Assembly: GCA_041390125.1 (NCBI GenBank)
Contig: JAWKQN010000004.1
Location: 186,001 to 250,000, forward strand
DNA: 64,000 nucleotides
Direction of reading: 5' to 3'
From: Gemmatimonadota bacterium
GTDB lineage: Bacteria; Gemmatimonadota; Gemmatimonadetes; Longimicrobiales; Gaopeijiaceae
Shown: in pieces, positions 51,969-61,673 of the stretch
Numbering within the stretch: position 1 is the stretch's first letter
Layout: each line of letters opens with the position of its first letter
Notes under the pieces: generated by a model
What the model saw: only the letters and a program-made list of their open reading frames with translations
Told to the model about the DNA's origin: nothing
Databases searched by the model: none
Program-made: the position numbers and the translations under genes

Positions 51969-51999
51969 GTTTACGGGACTCACGAAACGTTTACGGGAC
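51969..51999. promoter_or_regulatory. Direct-repeat operator upstream of the XRE regulator
   Basis: GTTTACGGGAC occurs twice (51969-51979 and 51989-51999), exactly 20 bp apart, i.e. two helical turns, with AAACGTTT between. On the minus strand TTGCGG, 17 bp, TAAACG reads as a promoter for the regulator that the repeats overlap. This suggests autoregulation and perhaps control of the divergent operon. Confidence 0.5.
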
Positions 52000-52141
52000 G
52001 CCGGAACCATCCGCAAGGACCGCACCGCAGCCGTTACTCCGCCTTGACATCCGTCCTTGACGCCGTGACGCGCTTGCCTCCGGGGGACCGGCAGCAGAGA
52101 CTGCCGCCGTGCCGGATGCATCCCCTCGTGCCGGAGATCCC

Positions 52142-52756
52142 GTGGGCCACGTGCCGTACGATCCTTCCGTCGAGGGCGCCCCCGCCTGGGCGGCCGCGCT
52201 CGGCCGGCTCGGATGGGCAGGGTCGCCCTCCGACCACATCCTGCGGCTCCACGCGCTGGATCCGCCCAGCCTGGAGCACCATGTCCGCCTGTACGAGCAT
52301 GCCATGCGGGGCCCCTCGCCGCTGAGCCGGATCCAGCGCGAGATGCTCGCCGTGGTGGTGTCGGCGGCGAACGACTGCTTCTACTGAATCAACCATCACG
52401 GAGCGGGTCTCCGTCGGCTGGGGCGGCCGCGCCCCTGGGTTCGCGCCCTCGCGTTCGACCACCGGTCCGTGCCCGACCTGGCGGCGGCCGACCGGGCGAT
52501 GCTGGGCTGGGCGCTGACGCTCACCCGCAGCCCACGGGCCAGCGCGGAGGGGGGTGTGGAGGCCCTGCGCGCACAGGGCTTCGACGACCGGGCGATCCTC
52601 GACATCTGCCAGGTCACCGCCTACTACAACTATGTCAACCGGCTCGCCGAGGGCCTGGCGATCGAGCTCGAGCCCGGGTGGGCGGAGGAGGACCTGACGG
52701 TGGGCGCTGCCGAGTTCAGCGAGTGGAAGGGCCGCATGCAGGGAGGCGGCGTGTGA
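52142..52756 (+). CDS. AhpD/peroxidase-related protein, predicted selenoprotein (in-frame TGA = Sec)
   Basis: One continuous frame of 204 residues if TGA 52385-52387 is read as selenocysteine. The fragment before it ends REMLAVVVSAANDCFY; after it comes INHHGAGLRRLG, then a normal family C-terminus (DDRAILDICQVTAYYNYVNRLAEGLAIEL). The family motif E-x11-C-x2-C-x3-H is complete, with TGA replacing the second Cys (CFYU). The frame and protein character continue unbroken to a stop that overlaps hutH (GTGA). Start GTG 52142 has GGAG 5 bases upstream; GTG 52109 is an alternative. CMD/AhpD proteins reduce peroxides or relay thiols. The alternative is a pseudogene with one nonsense mutation, which I find less likely. 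Confidence 0.75.
52385..52414 (+). promoter_or_regulatory. UGA codon with bacterial SECIS-like hairpin
   Basis: Ten bases after the TGA, ACGGAG (52398-52403) pairs perfectly with CTCCGT (52409-52414) around the 5-base loop CGGGT. Bacterial SECIS elements lie directly downstream of UGA and have a small apical loop with a G among the first two loop bases; here the second is G, about 18 nt from the UGA. Loop and spacing were judged by eye. Confidence 0.6.
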
Positions 52757-54281
52757 GCGCCCTCACCGGCCGCGGCCTGACGGTCGAGCGCGTCGCGGAG
52801 GTGGCCTCGGGACGGGGGCAGGCTCCAGCCCTCTCGGAGGAGGCCCGCGGGCGGGTCCAACGTGCCCACGACTACCTGGGGGCGGTCGTGGCCCGCGGCG
52901 ACAAGGTCTACGGCGTGACGACCGGCTTCGGCCGCCTGGCGGACGTGGTGATCTCGGAGGAGCAGCGCGAGGACCTGCAGCGCAATCTGGTGCGCAGCCA
53001 CGCGGCCGGCGTGGGTACGCCGTACGACGTGCCGGCGGTGCGGGCCATGATGCTGCTCCGCGCGAATGCGCTGGCGCTCGGCCATTCCGGGTGCCGGCCC
53101 ATCGTCATCGACACGGTGCTGGCGTTGCTCGACCGGGGCGTCCATCCGGTCGTGCCGTCCTACGGGTCGGTCGGTGCGAGCGGCGACCTCGCGCCGCTCG
53201 CGCACATCGCGCTCGCGCTCCTGGGCGAGGGACGGGTCGAATGGGACGGGCGGACCGTTCCCTCCGCCGAGGCCCTGGCGGCGGTCGGGGTGGCCCCCCT
53301 GGTGCTCGAGGCCAAGGAGGGGCTTTCCCTGATCAACGGCACCCAGGCCACGACCGGGCTGGGGCTGCTCGCCCTGGACGGCGCGCTGCGCGCGGTGGAC
53401 CTCGCGGACGTGGCCGGCGCCCTGTCCCTGGATGCGTTGCGGGGAACGCCCGAGGCCTTCCGCCCGGAGCTGCAGCGCGTCCGACCCCACCCCGGCCAGG
53501 CCGACAGCGCCGCCCGCCTGTTCGCGCTGCTGGAAGGATCGGAGATCCGCGAATCCCACCGGGAAGGCGACGCGCGGGTTCAGGATGCGTATTGCCTGCG
53601 CTGCATGCCGCAGGTGCATGGCGCGGCCCGGGACGCGCTCGCGCACGCGCGCCGCGTGTTGGAGATCGAGGCCAACAGCGCCACCGACAACCCGCTCGTC
53701 TTTCCCGACGAGGACCGCATCCTGAGCGGCGGCAACTTCCACGCACAGGTCGTCGCCCAGGCGCTGGACTTCATGACCATCGTGCTGGCCGACCTGGCCT
53801 CCATCAGCGAGCGGCGCGTCGAGCGTCTGCTGAACCCCGACCTGTCCGAGCTGCCCGCGTTCCTGGCCGTGCGGCCCGGCATCGAGTCGGGCTTCATGAT
53901 CGCACAGGTCACGGCCGCCGACCTGGGGGCCGAGCTCCGTGTGCTCTCGCACCCGGCCAGCGTGGATTCGGTATCCACGAGCGCTGCCCGCGAGGACCAC
54001 GTCTCCATGGGTCTGACCGCCGCGCGCAAGGCACGTCGTGCGGTCGAGCTGCTGGAATACGTGTTGGCCATCGAGCTGCTGTGCGCCGGAGAGGCCATCG
54101 AGCGCCGCCGGCCGCTGCGCACCGCACCGGCCCTGGAGCGCGTCGTGGCCTGTATGCGGACGGAGGTGCCGGCGCTGTCGGAGGACCGCTCCTTCAGCCC
54201 CGACCTGGAAGCGATCCGCAGCCTGATCCGCAGCGGCCGACTGGTGGAGGCCGTCGGCCGCGTACCCCATGGAGGAGCGCC

Positions 54282-54285
<4 letters not shown>
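52753..54285 (+). CDS. hutH: Histidine ammonia-lyase
   Basis: A 510-residue enzyme that deaminates L-histidine to urocanate. The MIO-forming triad Ala142-Ser143-Gly144 is in SYGSVGASGDLAPLAH. Others: VYGVTTGFGRLADV, LVRSHAAGVGTP, GTQATTGLGLLALD, QDAYCLRCMPQVHGAARD, SATDNPLVFPD and GGNFHAQVVAQALDFM. Start GTG overlaps the preceding gene's stop (GTGA), so hutH translation is probably coupled to full read-through of the upstream UGA. The stop overlaps hutU (ATGA). Confidence 0.97.
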
Positions 54286-55943
<1,658 letters not shown>

Positions 55944-56055
55944 GCGGATCGCCCGCGGACGAGCAGGGGACAGGGCGACGCGTGGACGCCGTCGCGTGCA
56001 TCCGGAGCGCCCGCGTCGCCGCCGGGCGTGGAGCGGCGGCTCGTCCTGCCGACGC

Positions 56056-57417
56056 TCAGCGGGGCAGGCGGGCCAGCACCGGGTCGACCGCGGCGGCCAG
56101 CGTCTCGCGTTCCACGTGACGGCGCTCCCGCACCACCCACCGACCTCCGACCATCACGTGCGCCGGCGCGCTGTCGCCCCCGGAGAAGATCCAGGCGTCG
56201 AGCAGCGCGTCGTCCATACGGCCTCGCCGTCGCGGGTGGTCGGCGTCGAGCACGATCAGGTCCGCGCGCCCTCCCGGCTCGAGACGGCCCACGTTGTCGG
56301 CGGCAGCGGACCATCCACCCGCGAGGGCCCCATCCACGAGCGCGCGCCCGGTCGATCGGGACGTGCCCGCGGTGAGCACGTTGCGGTGCCCGGTCACGAG
56401 GCGTTGCTCGTACTCGAGCCAGCGCAGCTCCTCCACCGGGTCCACGGAGATGTGGCTGTCGGAGCCGATCCCCCAGCGTCCCCCCGCACGCTCGTACTCC
56501 GCGAAGGGAAAGATCCCGTCGCCCAGGTTCGCCTCGGTCGTCGGACAGAGCGCCACGACCGCACCCGAGCGGGCCAGGCCCGTGACCTCTGCGGCATCGG
56601 CGTGCGTGCAGTGCACCAGGCACCAGCGCGCGTCGACGTCCGCCGCCTCCAACAACCATTCGATGGGGCGTGCGCCCAGCCGCGCCACGCATTCCTCCAC
56701 TTCCTGCCGCTGCTCCGCCACGTGCATGTGCAGCGTGCGCGGCCGCGCCAGCAGGGTGCGATCCTCGACCAGGTCCCGCACCGTCTCGGAGCGTACCGCG
56801 CGCAGGCTGTGCAGGCCGAGGCCCAGGGGATGGGCGAACCCGGCGGCTTCGAGCCGCTCGAGCAGCCCCAGGGCTTCGTAGAGCGTGAGGCGGAAGCGGC
56901 CTTGCTCGGGTGCGAGGGGCTGACCGAAGCCGCCGGCCTCGTAGACGACGGGCACCAGCGTCAGTCGGATCCCGGTCCGTTCGGCGGCCCGCCCCAGCCG
57001 GAGCGCCATCTCGGCGCGGTCGTCGTACGGTCGTCCGTCCGGCGCGTGGTGCAGGTAGTGGAACTCCACCACCGTCGTGTAGCCGGCCTCGAGCATCTCG
57101 AGATACAGCGCCGTGGCGATCGCCTCGACCGCGTCGGGGTCCAGCTCCGCGAGGAAGCGGTACATCTCCGAGCGCCACGACCAGAACGAATCGCCGTCCG
57201 GCTGGCCGCGCTCGGCCCGGCCGGCGAGCCCCCACTGGAAGGCGTGCGAGTGCAGGTTGGGCACGCCCGGGAGCACCGCGCCGCCCGCGCGCGGGTGGTC
57301 GGCGGGGTCCGCGTCGGGGCGTACGGCGACCAGCGTGCCCGCCTCGTCGTAGTGCAGCACGACGTTGCGGTGCCAGCCGGCGGGGAGGAGCGCGGTTTCG
57401 GCGAAGAGCGTGGACAC
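56056..57417 (-). CDS. hutF: Formimidoylglutamate deiminase
   Basis: A 453-residue amidohydrolase that converts N-formimino-glutamate to N-formyl-glutamate and ammonia. Metal-site motifs are PNLHSHAFQ, RTLHMHVAEQRQEVEEC, LVHCTHAD, PTTEANLGDGIFP and GSDSHISVDP. HutF indicates the five-step histidine pathway; the next enzyme (HutG deformylase) is not in the window. GTG start. It is divergent from hutI with a 47-bp gap that carries a dyad. Confidence 0.93.
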   Translation of the reverse strand: MSTLFAETALLPAGWHRNVVLHYDEAGTLVAVRPDADPADHPRAGGAVLPGVPNLHSHAFQWGLAGRAERGQPDGDSFWSWRSEMYRFLAELDPDAVEAIATALYLEMLEAGYTTVVEFHYLHHAPDGRPYDDRAEMALRLGRAAERTGIRLTLVPVVYEAGGFGQPLAPEQGRFRLTLYEALGLLERLEAAGFAHPLGLGLHSLRAVRSETVRDLVEDRTLLARPRTLHMHVAEQRQEVEECVARLGARPIEWLLEAADVDARWCLVHCTHADAAEVTGLARSGAVVALCPTTEANLGDGIFPFAEYERAGGRWGIGSDSHISVDPVEELRWLEYEQRLVTGHRNVLTAGTSRSTGRALVDGALAGGWSAAADNVGRLEPGGRADLIVLDADHPRRRGRMDDALLDAWIFSGGDSAPAHVMVGGRWVVRERRHVERETLAAAVDPVLARLPR

Positions 57418-57420
57418 GGG

Positions 57421-57448
57421 CAGGACTCTAGAATGTCCTGCAAGGACA
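57421..57448. promoter_or_regulatory. Dyad operator between hutF and hutI
   Basis: TGTCCT-GCA-AGGACA (57434-57448) is a perfect 6-bp inverted repeat. A third half-site CAGGAC (57421-57426) pairs with GTCCTG (57435-57440). They fill more than half of the 47-bp gap between two divergent hut genes, where a repressor would control both. No HutC-type regulator is visible; the XRE protein at 51242 uses a different repeat. Confidence 0.5.
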
Positions 57449-57464
57449 CGTCAACGGAGGTGGT

Positions 57465-58676
57465 GTGACGGGACCGGTTCGGATCTGGAGGGACGTCCAC
57501 CTGTGTACGCTCCAGGGCGATGTCGACGGGTGGGGCATCCTCCGGGATGGGGCGGTCGCCGTCCGCGGCGGTCGGATCCTCTGGATCGGTCCGGTCGCCG
57601 ACCTGCCCACCCTGCCCGGAGCGGAGGTGGTGGAGGGAGGAGGCGCGTGGCTGACGCCCGGCTTCATCGACTGCCACACCCACCTGGTGTTCGGCGGAGA
57701 TCGGGCGGACGAGTTCGAGCGCCGTCTGGCGGGCGCCAGCTATGCGGAGATCGCGCGCGCGGGCGGCGGCATCCGCGCCACCGTGCGGGCGACGCGCACC
57801 GCGTCCGAGGACGCGCTGCTCCAAGATGCGGGCCTCCGGCTCCGCGACCTCGAGGCCGACGGCGTCACGACGGTGGAGATCAAGTCCGGCTACGGGCTCG
57901 ATGTCGAGACCGAGCTGAAGCAGCTCCGGGTCGCACGCCGGCTGGGCGCGCGCGGGTCGGTGTCCGTGCGCACCACGTTCCTGGGGCTGCACGCCGTGCC
58001 GGATGGGGTCACCCGGGAGACCTGGGTGGCGCACGCCGTGGAGGAGCTCCTGCCGCGCGTGGTCGCCGAAGGGATGGCCGACCAGGCGGACGTCTTCCTC
58101 GAGCATCTGGCGTTCGATGCCTCCGAGTGCGAACGCTTCCTGCACGCCGCCCGCGCGGCCGGCCTGGGGTTGCGGCTCCATGCGGATCAGCTGAGCGACG
58201 GGGGAGGCGCCGCGCTCGCCGCCCGTCTGGGCGCCCACTCCGCGGACCACCTGGAGTACACGTCGGAAGCCGGCGTCGAGGCCCTGGCCGGCAGCCGGAC
58301 CGTGGCCGTCCTGCTGCCGGGCGCCTTCCAGACGCTGGGCGAGACCCGACGGCCGCCGGTGGCGTCGCTGCGCCGGGCCGGGGTGCCGATGGCCGTCGCG
58401 ACCGACCTGAACCCGGGGACGTCGCCGCTGCGCTCCCTGCGCGCCGCCGCCCACCTGGCCGCCGTACACTTCGGGCTGACCCCGCTGGAGTGCCTGCGCG
58501 GCGTCACCGCACACGCGGCCCGGGCGCTGGGGCTGGCCGACCGGGGTGTACTGACGCCGGGGGCGCGCGCCGACTTCGCCCTGTGGGCCGTGGAGCACCC
58601 GCGCGACCTGGTCTATTGGCTCGGCGGGCGGCCGGGGCTTGGGAGGGTGGTGGAAGGGGTGGAGCAGCCGGTGTGA
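57465..58676 (+). CDS. hutI: Imidazolonepropionase
   Basis: A 403-residue amidohydrolase that opens the ring of imidazolonepropionate to give formimino-glutamate, the substrate of HutF. It has PGFIDCHTHLVFGGDRADEFERRLAGASY in family form, the substrate-binding TVEIKSGYGLD, LRLHADQLSDGGGAALA, SADHLEYTS, and ATDLNPGTSPL. GTG start preceded by GGAGG at 57456-57460. It is 34 bases from the start of the hutF-side dyad. Confidence 0.97.
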   Translation: MTGPVRIWRDVHLCTLQGDVDGWGILRDGAVAVRGGRILWIGPVADLPTLPGAEVVEGGGAWLTPGFIDCHTHLVFGGDRADEFERRLAGASYAEIARAGGGIRATVRATRTASEDALLQDAGLRLRDLEADGVTTVEIKSGYGLDVETELKQLRVARRLGARGSVSVRTTFLGLHAVPDGVTRETWVAHAVEELLPRVVAEGMADQADVFLEHLAFDASECERFLHAARAAGLGLRLHADQLSDGGGAALAARLGAHSADHLEYTSEAGVEALAGSRTVAVLLPGAFQTLGETRRPPVASLRRAGVPMAVATDLNPGTSPLRSLRAAAHLAAVHFGLTPLECLRGVTAHAARALGLADRGVLTPGARADFALWAVEHPRDLVYWLGGRPGLGRVVEGVEQPV

Positions 58677-58680
58677 GCGG

Positions 58681-59583
58681 CTACTCGCGCTCCAGCCGCT
58701 CCCGGAGGCGACGGAAGCGCTCGGCGTCCTCGCCCGAGACGGACGGGTAGCGGAGGCCCAGGCCGCGCAGCGCCTCCACCAGGATGCGTGTGACCTCCCA
58801 GCGCATGAAGGGCTTGTCGTCGGCCGGCACCGCGTACCACGGGGCCCAGGGGCGGGAGGTGGCGGTCAACGCCGCGCCGTACGCGTCCTGGTAGGCATCC
58901 CAGTGACGCCGCTCCTCGAGGTCGCCCTCGGAGAACTTCCAGTTCTTCTCCGGCTCCTTCAGACGCGACAGGAAGCGCTCGCGCTGCGCGGCGCGTGAGA
59001 CGTTGAGCCAGAACTTGAGGACGAGCGTGCCGTTGCGCGCGAGATGGCGCTCGTGATCGCGGATGGAGGCGAAGCGCTCCTCCCAGAGCTGTTCGAGCGG
59101 AGGGCGGTGCGGGAGGCATTGCGCCTCGAGGTACTCCGGATGCACCCGCACCACGAGGACCTCCTCGTAGTAGCTCCGGTTGAAGATGCCGATGCGGCCG
59201 CGCTCGGGGAGCCGGATCGCGGATCGCCACAGGAAATCGTGGTCGAGCTCCTCGCGCGACGGTTGCTTGAAGGAGTAGACCTGACAGCCGGCGGGATTCA
59301 CGCCACTGAGGACGTGCCGGATGGTCGAGTCCTTTCCGGCGGCGTCGAGGGCCTGGAAGACCAGCAGGACCGCGTGCTTGTCGTGCGCGTAGAGGATGCG
59401 CTGCAGGTCGCTCAGCTGCTCGACGAGCTCTTCCTGCTTCTTCTCCAGCGCCCGCTCCGACGGTGCGTCGGAGGGGGGCGCCGTGGGTGCGGCGCCGACG
59501 TCGAACGATCCATCGAACGGGACGAGGTACGGACTCGGGACCGGCGAGGGCCCCGAGCCACCGGATCCGTCAGAGCCCTCCAC
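58681..59583 (-). CDS. Polyphosphate kinase 2 family protein
   Basis: A 300-residue PPK2. Walker A-like FQALDAAGKDSTIRHVLSG, PSREELDHDFLWR, Walker B IGIFNRSYYEEVLVVRVHPEYL and the lid KFWLNVSRAAQRERFLSRL are all present. GTG at 59583 is chosen because GGAGGA lies 4 bases upstream on the coding strand; an upstream start (59631) would add a basic leader that only mirrors the overlapping gene. PPK2 enzymes use polyphosphate to phosphorylate AMP, ADP or GDP; the subclass cannot be fixed by eye. The first 14 bases overlap the end of the gene at 59570. Confidence 0.93.
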   Translation of the reverse strand: MEGSDGSGGSGPSPVPSPYLVPFDGSFDVGAAPTAPPSDAPSERALEKKQEELVEQLSDLQRILYAHDKHAVLLVFQALDAAGKDSTIRHVLSGVNPAGCQVYSFKQPSREELDHDFLWRSAIRLPERGRIGIFNRSYYEEVLVVRVHPEYLEAQCLPHRPPLEQLWEERFASIRDHERHLARNGTLVLKFWLNVSRAAQRERFLSRLKEPEKNWKFSEGDLEERRHWDAYQDAYGAALTATSRPWAPWYAVPADDKPFMRWEVTRILVEALRGLGLRYPSVSGEDAERFRRLRERLERE

Positions 59584-61225
59584 CCCGTCCTCCGCGCGAG
59601 GGGCGACGCGCGCTGCCACGCGATGGCGCACGGGCCGGCGCCCGCCGAGCCGAGGGCGGACGGCGATTGGGCGCGGGCCGCGCCGACGGCGTGCTCCGCG
59701 CGGAGGGGGCGCTGCGGGCGGGCGCGCGCTGTACCGAGGGGCGGCTGCGGGATGCGCTCGGAGTGCGCGCGGCCGACGGGCGGCTCCGGGGGGCCCGCTG
59801 TGCCGAGGGACGGTTGCGGCCCGCCTCGGGGGCGCGCGAGGGCGCGGCTCGCGACGGGGCGCGGGGATCCGCCGGCGGTCTCACGCTCCGGGACGGGCTG
59901 CGCGCATCCCCGCCGCGCCGCTGGACCGAGGGCCGGTCCGACGCAGCCGGCGGTCGCGACGGCGCAGTGCGGGTGCGGACGTCCGCGCGGGGGGGTGCGG
60001 CTCGACCCGGCGCCGCCCGGGGCGGCGCCAACACCCGGCCCCGGCTTTCGGAAGGACGGCTGGCGCGTGGCGCGGGATCACTCGATCGGGTGCGCGGCGC
60101 GGGTGCGACACGCGCGCCGGAAGGCCGGCCGCGCGATTCGACGCGCGGTGCGGAGCGCGGAGGCGCTGCGCGGTCGCGGACCCGGTCGGTAGGACGGCGG
60201 GGGGCCGCCTCCGGTCGGCGGTCGGTGTCGACGCGCGGGCGGGGCGCCCGTTGCACGTTGGGCGACGTGCGTGCGCTGCGCGGCTCGACGCGCACCGCAT
60301 CGCTTCCGCGGCGCGCCGGTGCGGGACGGCGAACGGAGCCGCGCGCGTCGCTCGCGAGCGGAAGGACGCGGGTGCCCTGCCGGGCGCCGCGGGCCTGCGC
60401 CGAGCGGCCTTCACGCACGCCGCGCGGATCCTCCTTGAAGGCCGTCGTGGACCAGGCTCGGCGGGGCGCGTAGTCCACCCAACGGGTGCGCGCGCCGGTG
60501 TAGCGGTAGCCGGTGCCCACGTAGGCCGTGCGCGGCCGCAGGTAGATGGCCTGCGGGTAGAGGATCGCGTAGCGCGGGCGGTTCCAGTATCCCCAACCCC
60601 ATCCACCGCGCCCCCAGCCCCAGGAGCTGCCGAAGTGCAGCGAGACCCCGAAGCCGGGGCTCCACCCCAGGCTCCAGTACGGATCGTAGCCGTAGGCGTG
60701 GGCACCGAATCCATACGGACGCCACGCGACCGCCCAACACCAGTCGCGGTCGTACCACGGCACCTGCCAGCAGGAGCTGAAGCCGCGGATGAACCAGGGG
60801 TAGCGGCGCGAGAAACGATTCCAGGCGGAGAGGTAGCCGTGGTAGGCCCCACGGGTGCCGTCCCCGTAGTAGCCGTCGCCGTACCCGTAGCCGTCGTCGT
60901 AGTACCCGTCGTCGTAGTACCCGTCGTCGTAGTACTCGTCGTCGTAGTACGCGTCGCCGTAGGCCCCGTCGTCGTAGGAGCCGGGGTCGTAGGTCCCGTC
61001 GTCGTAGGTCCCGCCTGCGACCCCTCCGAACGCGGACCCGGTGGCGTGGAAGGCCGAACCGGTGCTGACGCTGCGATAGGCGAGGCCGAAGCCCACACCG
61101 GACCACAGGGAGCCGACGCCAGCGGAGACGGAGACGTCGGTGGACGACCAGGACTGGGCATCCGCGGAGAGCGGGGCCAACACCAGGGCGGTGGCGGCGG
61201 CGACGGAATGAAGCATCGTGCGCAC
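59570..61225 (-). CDS. Exported Tyr/Gly/Asp-rich protein with long Arg/Ser/Pro/Ala tail
   Basis: A 551-residue protein. GTG 61225 has AGGAGG 7 bases upstream and gives a signal peptide (VRTMLHSVAAATALVLAPLSADAQ). The mature N-terminal part has YDDG repeats (about residues 55-110), then a Trp/Tyr/Gly-rich core (RRYPWFIRGFSSCWQVPWYDRDW, GWGRGGWGWGYWNRP). From about residue 245 on it is low complexity, dominated by Arg, Ser, Pro and Ala with repeats of RPSxQRAP type, strongly basic. The acidic/aromatic head and basic tail could drive assembly, mineral or polyphosphate binding. That is speculation; no family is recognised. Confidence 0.7.
   Translation of the reverse strand: MRTMLHSVAAATALVLAPLSADAQSWSSTDVSVSAGVGSLWSGVGFGLAYRSVSTGSAFHATGSAFGGVAGGTYDDGTYDPGSYDDGAYGDAYYDDEYYDDGYYDDGYYDDGYGYGDGYYGDGTRGAYHGYLSAWNRFSRRYPWFIRGFSSCWQVPWYDRDWCWAVAWRPYGFGAHAYGYDPYWSLGWSPGFGVSLHFGSSWGWGRGGWGWGYWNRPRYAILYPQAIYLRPRTAYVGTGYRYTGARTRWVDYAPRRAWSTTAFKEDPRGVREGRSAQARGARQGTRVLPLASDARGSVRRPAPARRGSDAVRVEPRSARTSPNVQRAPRPRVDTDRRPEAAPRRPTDRVRDRAAPPRSAPRVESRGRPSGARVAPAPRTRSSDPAPRASRPSESRGRVLAPPRAAPGRAAPPRADVRTRTAPSRPPAASDRPSVQRRGGDARSPSRSVRPPADPRAPSRAAPSRAPEAGRNRPSAQRAPRSRPSAARTPSASRSRPSVQRAPARSAPSARSTPSARPAPNRRPPSARRAPARAPSRGSARRPSRGGRGGGL
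60862..61015 (-). repeat. 12-15-bp coding tandem repeat (YDDG)
   Basis: Within the exported protein gene, GTCGTCGTAGTACCC-like 15-bp units run through 60891-60950, with 12-bp variants on both sides (60951-61015). They encode YYDDG and TYDDG units. Unit number is likely to vary between strains. Confidence 0.8.
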
Positions 61226-61673
61226 GGGACGACCTCCTGCTGAAACGCGGGTTCGGGCAATGTAGGGGCAGGGCACATGCCACGCGACCGAGCCCGTAAA
61301 CCCGCGTGATCCGGCGGATTTCCCGCCTGGCGGCGCCCGCGCCGTCCGGGCCGGGGGACAGCGGCGGTCTCCCAGGGCGGACACCCGCTCCCGCGGCGCA
61401 GGCGCCGGCCCCGCCCGAGGGCCTTGCCTCGCCGCGGGCGTTGGGGTTTCTTTAAGGAACGTCCGATCCCAAGGACGGTCGCATCGGTGCACCCCCACGA
61501 GATCTTCCCCGGGTGCGCAGGCCGAACGGGACGGACGGTTCACTGGAGACTCCCGCGTGGTGCCGGTTCATGCGGCTCGCGGTTCCGTCTTCCCCGAAGG
61601 ACGATGTTTCACAGGTGCCGGGGCGTTCTCGCGCCCGCCGGCCAGGCTTTCATGGATCAACCCCCATGCAAAC
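61226..61673. other. Divergent region and long rho leader
   Basis: 448 bp without a credible gene. It contains an AT-rich imperfect dyad GTTTCTTTAAGGAAC (61446-61460), probably near the rho promoter. A small stem follows, CGTCC (61460-61464)/GGACG (61473-61477). About 200 nt of leader remains before rho. Rho is known to attenuate its own long leader in other bacteria. Confidence 0.4.

Noticed and set aside
52109..52756. Pseudogene interpretation of the AhpD-like gene
   Set aside because: Single in-frame TGA precisely at a redox Cys, intact downstream frame, hairpin after the TGA and preserved overlap with hutH favour selenocysteine. The pseudogene reading remains the main alternative.
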